Below are positions 59,393 to 64,000 of a DNA stretch of 64,000 bases, piece by piece. The notes beneath the pieces are model-generated. The model ran no database searches and was not told the origin of the DNA. It saw only the letters and a list, made by a program, of their open reading frames with translations. Position 1 is the stretch's first letter; each line of letters starts with the position of its first letter. The stretch is from Flavobacterium sp. KMS (GTDB taxonomy: Bacteria > Bacteroidota > Bacteroidia > Flavobacteriales > Flavobacteriaceae), in contig NZ_JSYP01000014.1 of the NCBI RefSeq assembly GCF_000813005.1, positions 62,001 to 126,000 on the forward strand, read 5' to 3'. A program made the position numbers and the translations under genes.

Positions 59393-59575
59393 GCCACGAT
59401 CCGAGCGCAATTTCATTAAATAAAGGGAATATTTATAATGCTTTGTCAAATTAAATCTCCCGCTAAGTCGCAAAAGCGCAAAGAAAGAATGTGTAAACTT
59501 TGCGCTTTTGCGGCTTTGCGAGTAAAATTATAGTCCAAAAAGCTTAACTTAATAACATTGCGCTCGGATCATGGC
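59393..59575. repeat. Large nested inverted repeat
   Basis: Outer arms GCCACGATCCGAGCGCAAT (59393-59411) and ATTGCGCTCGGATCATGGC (59557-59575) match over 19 bases with one mismatch. Inside, CGCAAAAGCGCAAAG (59470-59484) pairs with CTTTGCGCTTTTGCG (59498-59512), perfect over 15 bases. The 202-base gap after selO consists almost wholly of this element. Confidence 0.8.
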
Positions 59576-59584
59576 AATATTTTT

Positions 59585-60562
59585 CTATTTCGAAGTAATA
59601 CAATCTACAATCATATTGGCATGAACACGGGAATTCTCAATAAACCATTTATGAGTTTCCATTCCGCCACACACAACACCTGCCAAAAACAATCCTGTAA
59701 CATTGGTTTCCATTGTCTCAGGATTGTATGTTGGTACTTTTCTTTCATCATCAGATAATTGAATTCCCATTTTTTCCAGAAACGTTAAATCTGGCTTATA
59801 ACCAGTAAGTGCCAAAACAAAATCATTTTCGATAGTTACTTTTCCGTTTGGAGTATCAATTTCGACTTCATTCTCTCTGATTTCGGTAATATTCGATTCA
59901 AAGTATGCTTTTATACTTCCTTCGGCTATTCTATTCTCGATATCTGGTTTAGCCCAATATTTTACACGATTGTTAATTTCGCTTTTGCGAATTACCATCG
60001 TAACATTAGCTCCTTTTCGCCAACATTCTAAGGCTGCATCTACAGATGAATTATTTGCCCCTACAACAAGAACATTCCTAAAAGCATATTCATGCGCCTC
60101 TTTGTAATAATGGCGCACTTGTGGCAACTCCTCGCCTTTTACATTCATATAAATCGGAATATCATAAAAGCCTGTTGCAATAATTACATTCTTGGCTTCA
60201 TACAATACCTTATTTGTGGTTATTTTAAAAAGCGAATTTTCTTGCTTGATAACTTGGGTCACATTTTCGAATAAATGAATGGAGAAGTCAAAATAACGAT
60301 GAATATTGCGATAATACTCCAATGCTTCTTGTCGGCCTGGTTTGGGAGCCAGGCAATTAAAAGGTATATCTCCTATTTCTAATCTTTCAGCTGTAGAAAA
60401 AAACGTCATATACAGCGGATAATTAAAAATACTGTTTACAATTGCTCCTTTTTCTATAATTAAATACTTTAAATTTTTCTTTTGTGCTTCGATCGCGCAG
60501 GCTAAACCTATTGGTCCTCCTCCTACTATAATCAAATCATATTCTTCAATTGTCATAAACAT
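59585..60562 (-). CDS. YpdA-type NAD(P)H:bacillithiol disulfide reductase
   Basis: 325 residues. Two Rossmann motifs: FAD-binding DLIIVGGGPIGLACAIEA (about 10-27) and NADPH-binding VLVVGANNSSVDAALE near 165; the connecting block FYDIPIYMNVKGEELPQVRH YYKEAHE follows the YpdA pattern. No CxxC active site is seen, as expected for this group, which has been linked to bacillithiol disulfide reduction. It overlaps the CYTH gene by one base (TAATG) if the first ATG is used; the ATG two codons on is equally possible. Redox neighbours msrA-selO lie just beyond. Confidence 0.85.
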   Translation of the reverse strand: MFMTIEEYDLIIVGGGPIGLACAIEAQKKNLKYLIIEKGAIVNSIFNYPLYMTFFSTAERLEIGDIPFNCLAPKPGRQEALEYYRNIHRYFDFSIHLFENVTQVIKQENSLFKITTNKVLYEAKNVIIATGFYDIPIYMNVKGEELPQVRHYYKEAHEYAFRNVLVVGANNSSVDAALECWRKGANVTMVIRKSEINNRVKYWAKPDIENRIAEGSIKAYFESNITEIRENEVEIDTPNGKVTIENDFVLALTGYKPDLTFLEKMGIQLSDDERKVPTYNPETMETNVTGLFLAGVVCGGMETHKWFIENSRVHANMIVDCITSK

Positions 60563-61038
60563 TATTCTTTATTCCATTCTGAGAACGGATGCTTGCTTAA
60601 ATAAGAATTATAATATCTTGGATTACTGGTTACTTCTTCTCCTAACCAATCTGGCTTATCAAACGTGTCTGTTTCTGATTCAAGCTCGATTTCGGCAATT
60701 ATCAATCCTTCATTTTCTCCATAAAACTCATCTACTTCAAAAACATGGTTTCCTGATTTTATTTCAAATCGCGTTTTCTCAATTTTACCTTTCTCGCACA
60801 ATTTCAATAATTCTTGTGCTTCGTCCAGCGGAATTTCATTTTCCCACTCAAATCGTGACATTCCACTATCACTTCCTATCCCTTTTATAGTAATAAACCC
60901 TTTCGTGCCTTTTATACGTATACGTACTGTTCGCTCTGGTTGGGAGCTTAAATATCCCTGAGCAATTCGATTTTTGGCGAAAGCCTGCTCTTTAAAATCG
61001 GTTGTTTTAACTAAAAACTTTCTTTCTATTTCGACCAT
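60562..61038 (-). CDS. CYTH domain protein (triphosphate tunnel metalloenzyme)
   Basis: 158 residues from the ATG giving MVEIERKFLVKT (an ATG three codons before, at 61047, is in frame). EIERKF is the ExExK hallmark of the CYTH fold; the tunnel strands follow as TVRIRIKGTKGFITIKG and EVDEFYGENEGLIIAEIELE. CYTH proteins hydrolyse inorganic or thiamine triphosphate or make cAMP, needing divalent metal. The short single-domain form points to a triphosphatase. Translationally coupled to the YpdA-type gene. Confidence 0.9.
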   Translation of the reverse strand: MVEIERKFLVKTTDFKEQAFAKNRIAQGYLSSQPERTVRIRIKGTKGFITIKGIGSDSGMSRFEWENEIPLDEAQELLKLCEKGKIEKTRFEIKSGNHVFEVDEFYGENEGLIIAEIELESETDTFDKPDWLGEEVTSNPRYYNSYLSKHPFSEWNKE

Positions 61039-61231
61039 CATATCCATAACTAAATTCAGTTAGCAAGTTACTCATTTTAATTAATTGGCGAATTAAGATT
61101 TTCTCCTTACAATTATTCAAATTAATTGTTAATTTTAAAAAGTAAGTAAATTCTTAAACATAAAAAGCAGCTTTTTTTAACAATAATATTAAAATAACTG
61201 ATTAGTAACGTTTTGCATTTATTTTTTTGTT

Positions 61232-61239
61232 AAATTTGA
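61232..61239 (+). promoter_or_regulatory. -7 box TAAATTTG of the OmpA-like gene
   Basis: TAnnTTTG match, 24 bases upstream of the ATG at 61263. A TTG at 61214-61216 lies closer than ideal (15 bases). Confidence 0.5.
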
Positions 61240-61262
61240 GAGAATTTTAACTCATAAAAATT

Positions 61263-62183
61263 ATGTCTAAAAAAACACTTTATCTCTTAGGCATTGTAGT
61301 CACAATTATCTTAGGTACATTCCTGTATCTGAAATTTTGCTGCAATTGCTGTACGAAAGAACCCGCAGACGATATCGAAAAAGTAGTTGTTATTAAAGAA
61401 ACGGTCACGGAGATTGTTCCTTTTGTAATTAATGGTACCGGTATTGACTACCGCAGTAGCGACAATCTGAAGTTCCTGAAGAATAGTGCTTCGGTGATTA
61501 TGCCAGTTAAAGACTCTGTTAATATTGGTATTGAAAAACTGAAAACTTTCTTAGATGCCAATCCAGAGCAAAAGGTTACCATAACTGGATATGCGACTAC
61601 CGATGAAAAGAACACCACAACGTACCCTAATCTTGGTATTGCAAGGGCAAATGATGTTAAAAATTATTTTGTATCAAAAGGGCTATCGGCTGGTAAGTTT
61701 AATACTAATGGCGAAATAATCGATAGCTGGAAAACAAATGGAGATACACTATTAGGTCCAGTTTCTTTCGAAATTAATACTTCGACGGATTCGGTTGCAA
61801 CAAAAACAGATGGTGAAGATTTTGCTGCTTTAAAAACCAAAATAAATGCTGATCCTTTGGTTCTTCATTTTAATACCAATAAATCCAATAATAATCTAAA
61901 TGCTGCCGATCGTCAGAAAATTAAAGACATCTCGTATTACATTCTTCATGTAAATGATGGCGCATTATTGGTTGTTGGGCATTCTGATAATGTTGGAAAC
62001 CGTGAATCGAATGTTGTGTTAAGCCAAAAACGTGCTGACTTTACTAAAAACTATTTGTCTAAAAACGGCATTGATGGTAGTAAAATCGAAACTCAATCAA
62101 AAGGTCCAGATGAACCTGTAGGAGATAATACAACCGCCGATGGTAAAGCAAATAATCGTAGAACTGTAGTTACAATAAAATAA
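61263..62183 (+). CDS. OmpA-family protein with membrane anchor
   Basis: 306 residues. An N-terminal membrane helix (about 5-23) is followed by an unusual Cys cluster FCCNCCTKEP (about 27-36). Two OmpA-like peptidoglycan-binding folds follow: a degenerate one (about 55-165) and a canonical one (about 200-304) with VLHFNTNKSNNNL, VVGHSDNVGNRESNVVLSQKR ADF and the end TADGKANNRRTVVTI. It should bind peptidoglycan from an inner-membrane or lipid anchor. The next gene follows by 21 bases and is a partner. Confidence 0.85.
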   Translation: MSKKTLYLLGIVVTIILGTFLYLKFCCNCCTKEPADDIEKVVVIKETVTEIVPFVINGTGIDYRSSDNLKFLKNSASVIMPVKDSVNIGIEKLKTFLDANPEQKVTITGYATTDEKNTTTYPNLGIARANDVKNYFVSKGLSAGKFNTNGEIIDSWKTNGDTLLGPVSFEINTSTDSVATKTDGEDFAALKTKINADPLVLHFNTNKSNNNLNAADRQKIKDISYYILHVNDGALLVVGHSDNVGNRESNVVLSQKRADFTKNYLSKNGIDGSKIETQSKGPDEPVGDNTTADGKANNRRTVVTIK

Positions 62184-62204
62184 TTAATCCAAAAAAATAA
62201 CATT

Positions 62205-62762
62205 ATGAATATACCTTGTATCTTAATACCAGCTTTAGTTGGGTTAATCTGTGGAATTTTAGGTTACTTGATAGGAAAAATGGCTTCGAAAGGAAACGAT
62301 TCTGATTTGCTTTCTTTACAAGCTGATTTAGACGCTTGCAGAGCTAATACTAAGAACTTAAATGCCAAAATATCTTCGCTTGAAGCAGATTTAGCAGCTA
62401 AATTAAATAATGCTTCGGCATCTGCACAATCATTTGTGGGTAAAACTACAATTCCAGAAATTGCTTTTGATGCTGCATTGGCAGCAACTGTATTTGGCAA
62501 AAAAATAAAGAAAGATGATTTGAAGATAATCGAAGGAATTGGCCCTAAAATCGAAGAGCTGTATCATCAGGCTGGAATCAAAACCTGGTTGGCTTTATCG
62601 GAAACACCAACAGAAAAATCTCAAACTATTCTAGATAATGCTGGTGAAAACTATGCGATTCATAATCCTGGAACCTGGGCAAGACAAGCTAAGTTGGCTT
62701 ATGAAGGAAAATGGAAAGAATTAAAAGAATGGCAAGATGTCTTAGATGGCGGAAAAGAATAA
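62205..62762 (+). CDS. Membrane-anchored helix-hairpin-helix protein
   Basis: 185 residues. An N-terminal membrane helix (about 3-24) is followed by a coiled-coil-like stretch (about 35-65) and, after a linker, a helix-hairpin-helix-type domain: DDLKIIEGIGPKIEELYHQA GI (about 103-124), like the rpL21/DUF4332 HHH group, which binds nucleic acid or protein. The combination with an OmpA-like partner in the same operon is common in Bacteroidota, but its task is unknown. The gene ends with a strong terminator 20 bases beyond its stop. Confidence 0.78.
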   Translation: MNIPCILIPALVGLICGILGYLIGKMASKGNDSDLLSLQADLDACRANTKNLNAKISSLEADLAAKLNNASASAQSFVGKTTIPEIAFDAALAATVFGKKIKKDDLKIIEGIGPKIEELYHQAGIKTWLALSETPTEKSQTILDNAGENYAIHNPGTWARQAKLAYEGKWKELKEWQDVLDGGKE

Positions 62763-62781
62763 TTTTTATTCTCTAAAATTT

Positions 62782-62809
62782 AAAAACTGGCTTTATGCCA
62801 GTTTTTTTT
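62782..62809 (+). terminator. Terminator of the OmpA-HHH unit
   Basis: AAAAACTGGC (62782-62791) pairs with GCCAGTTTTT (62797-62806), five-base loop, T-run. The following ~390 bases up to menC hold no gene, only the repeat at 63007. Confidence 0.88.
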
Positions 62810-63006
62810 ATTTATAATTTTAAACAGATTATAAAATCTTATTGAAATTTTGAATAAAAACTGCAAAAACTAGCTTTCAGGATTTTATTTTATTTTTATA
62901 GAAACGGACACAATATTGTCTTTTGATATGAGGAAACTCAAACAATGTAAATCAATCTAATGGCTAGATACGGATTGTAAACTCAAATAACATTTTATAA
63001 ACATTG

Positions 63007-63067
63007 CCAACGGTTTCAACCGTTGGAGCGCAATTCATTATCACAGTACCGCACGGTTGAAACCGTG
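63007..63067. repeat. Paired ACGGTTTCAACCGT palindromes
   Basis: CCAACGGTTTCAACCGTTGG (63007-63026) is a 9-bp palindrome, and CACGGTTGAAACCGTG (63052-63067) a 7-bp one; the two are inverted copies of one motif 25 bases apart. Similar GGTTGAAACCGTGGGCTATAA blocks are, from memory, frequent between genes in Bacteroidota. Confidence 0.65.
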
Positions 63068-63202
63068 GGCTATAATCAAAAACAGGATAGCTACTCGTGC
63101 AGACCCTCCTGTGTCAGAAATGACAATGATTATGGTGATTTTGTGCAAAACTAAAGCTCCTTGCTTTTAAGTTTTTACAAAGATAATTGTAGCCGTTTTT
63201 AT

Positions 63203-64000
63203 TTATAGAGTATCAATATCTATTTCCCAGTTTAAATTTGGGTTATACCATAATTGTCCTTGTGTAACTTCTAACGGACAATCGAAATTGTTCGTGTATA
63301 ATGCTCCTGTTCCTAAACCTTGTGGCATGGTATTGTTTTGCAAAAAAGTCCATTGTGCGATTGCATTAAGACCTATATTGCTTTCCAGAGCCGATGTTAT
63401 CCACCAACCGATATTATACTTCTCTGCCAATGCAATCCATTCCTGAGTCCCTCGAAAACCGCCTATAAAGCTTGGTTTTAAAATAATATACTGTGGTTTT
63501 ATATTTTGCAGTAATTTTTCTTTTTCCTGCAGAGAAAAAACTCCAATCAATTCTTCATCTAGTGCTATAGCAAAAGGTGTTGTCTCACATAAACTAGCCA
63601 TAACCTGTGTATTGCCTGGTTTTATTGGCTGTTCGATACTATGCAACTTATATGCATTAAGCTGAATTAGCTTATTTAAAGCTGTCTCTAAACTAAAAGC
63701 TCCATTGGCATCTACTCGTATTTCTATTTCTTCTGGGCTAAAGTGGCTGCGGATAAAACCCAGTAATTCCAACTCTTTATCAAAATCGATAGCACCAATT
63801 TTAAGTTTTATACAACGAAAACCTGTGGCTAGCTTCTCTTCTATTTGCTGTTTCATAAACTCTGGTTCTCCCATCCAGACTAACCCATTTATTGCAATAG
63901 ATTTCTCTCCCGTAGTAAAAGGTGAAGGAAAGAGTAAAAAGGGCATTTTACTGTGCAATGAACGGAAAGCCATTTCTATACCAAATTGTATTGAAGGGAA
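63203..64000 (-). CDS. menC: o-Succinylbenzoate synthase (5' end outside window)
   Basis: The frame is open to the right edge, continuing with PSIQFGIEMAFRSL, which fits the family helix, so the N-terminal part lies beyond the window; about 265 residues are visible. Enolase-superfamily motifs: RCIKLKIGAIDFD with the catalytic KxK, EIRVDANGAF (first metal Asp), HSIEQPI (Glu), FAIALDEEL (Asp) and YIILKPSFIGG (second catalytic Lys). It makes o-succinylbenzoate from SHCHC in menaquinone synthesis, the respiratory quinone of Flavobacteria. Other men genes are presumably next to it outside the window. Confidence 0.9.
   Translation of the reverse strand, partial: FPSIQFGIEMAFRSLHSKMPFLLFPSPFTTGEKSIAINGLVWMGEPEFMKQQIEEKLATGFRCIKLKIGAIDFDKELELLGFIRSHFSPEEIEIRVDANGAFSLETALNKLIQLNAYKLHSIEQPIKPGNTQVMASLCETTPFAIALDEELIGVFSLQEKEKLLQNIKPQYIILKPSFIGGFRGTQEWIALAEKYNIGWWITSALESNIGLNAIAQWTFLQNNTMPQGLGTGALYTNNFDCPLEVTQGQLWYNPNLNWEIDIDTL

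Overview
The window is a low-GC chromosomal segment from a bacterium of the phylum Bacteroidota, most probably a Flavobacterium or a close relative in the Flavobacteriaceae. The basis is the AT-rich codon use, the lack of Shine-Dalgarno sequences, repeated TAnnTTTG (-7) promoter boxes with an upstream TTG (-33), the family-typical versions of arginine decarboxylase, PEP carboxylase and O-antigen ligase/TPR, and many secreted or lipoproteins with short Lys-rich signal peptides. No rRNA, CRISPR array, transposase or integrase was seen.

Layout. 1-8.4 kb: small stress, uptake and unknown genes (TPR, GNAT, AraC regulator with a PEBP/YbhB protein, serine hydrolase, DUF1266, Ca2+/H+ antiporter), separated by hairpins that share a conserved ten-base loop. 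8.6-16.3 kb: accessory region with a deletion-scarred serine hydrolase, a secreted HExxH protein, a serine hydrolase-TPR fusion, a GRDP-like gene joined to a Cys/Gly-tailed protein, and small membrane or lipoproteins. 16.3-22.3 kb: a FAD monooxygenase with a zinc-finger-like N-terminus, then a minus-strand cluster of a toxin-23-like polymorphic toxin candidate, a secreted LRR protein, a lipoprotein and a small cytosolic protein. 22.8-29.4 kb: serine hydrolase, NTF2/DJ-1 fusion, and a 3.6-kb segment bracketed by two almost identical ~200-bp repeats, each holding a tRNA-Val gene with its own promoter and terminator. Inside are a TolB-like propeller, a methyltransferase, a propeller gene broken by one stop codon, and tRNA-Arg.

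29.5-47 kb is mostly housekeeping: ABC exporter, proline dehydrogenase, O-antigen ligase/TPR, aroB, arginine decarboxylase and a deoxyhypusine-synthase-like enzyme (polyamine block), recQ, PEP carboxylase, an Lrp regulator and an M14 carboxypeptidase. 47.1-47.5 kb is a compact regulatory switch: an XRE regulator and the divergent M14 peptidase gene with six copies of one palindrome over both promoters. 48.4-51 kb holds the most unusual group: a membrane thioredoxin-like protein, a chemoreceptor-type membrane sensor ending in a histidine-kinase-like helix without its histidine, a small helical protein, and an Aer-type PAS protein. These are parts of an aerotaxis or chemoreceptor sensor as separate polypeptides without a methyl-accepting signalling domain. 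51-64 kb: acyltransferase, spermidine-synthase-like enzyme, M23 peptidase, small stress and DinB proteins, class V aminotransferase, msrA-selO, YpdA-CYTH, OmpA-HHH and the truncated end of menC, interspersed with palindromic intergenic repeats.

All functional calls are from reading the translated sequence and recalled family motifs; no database search was run.
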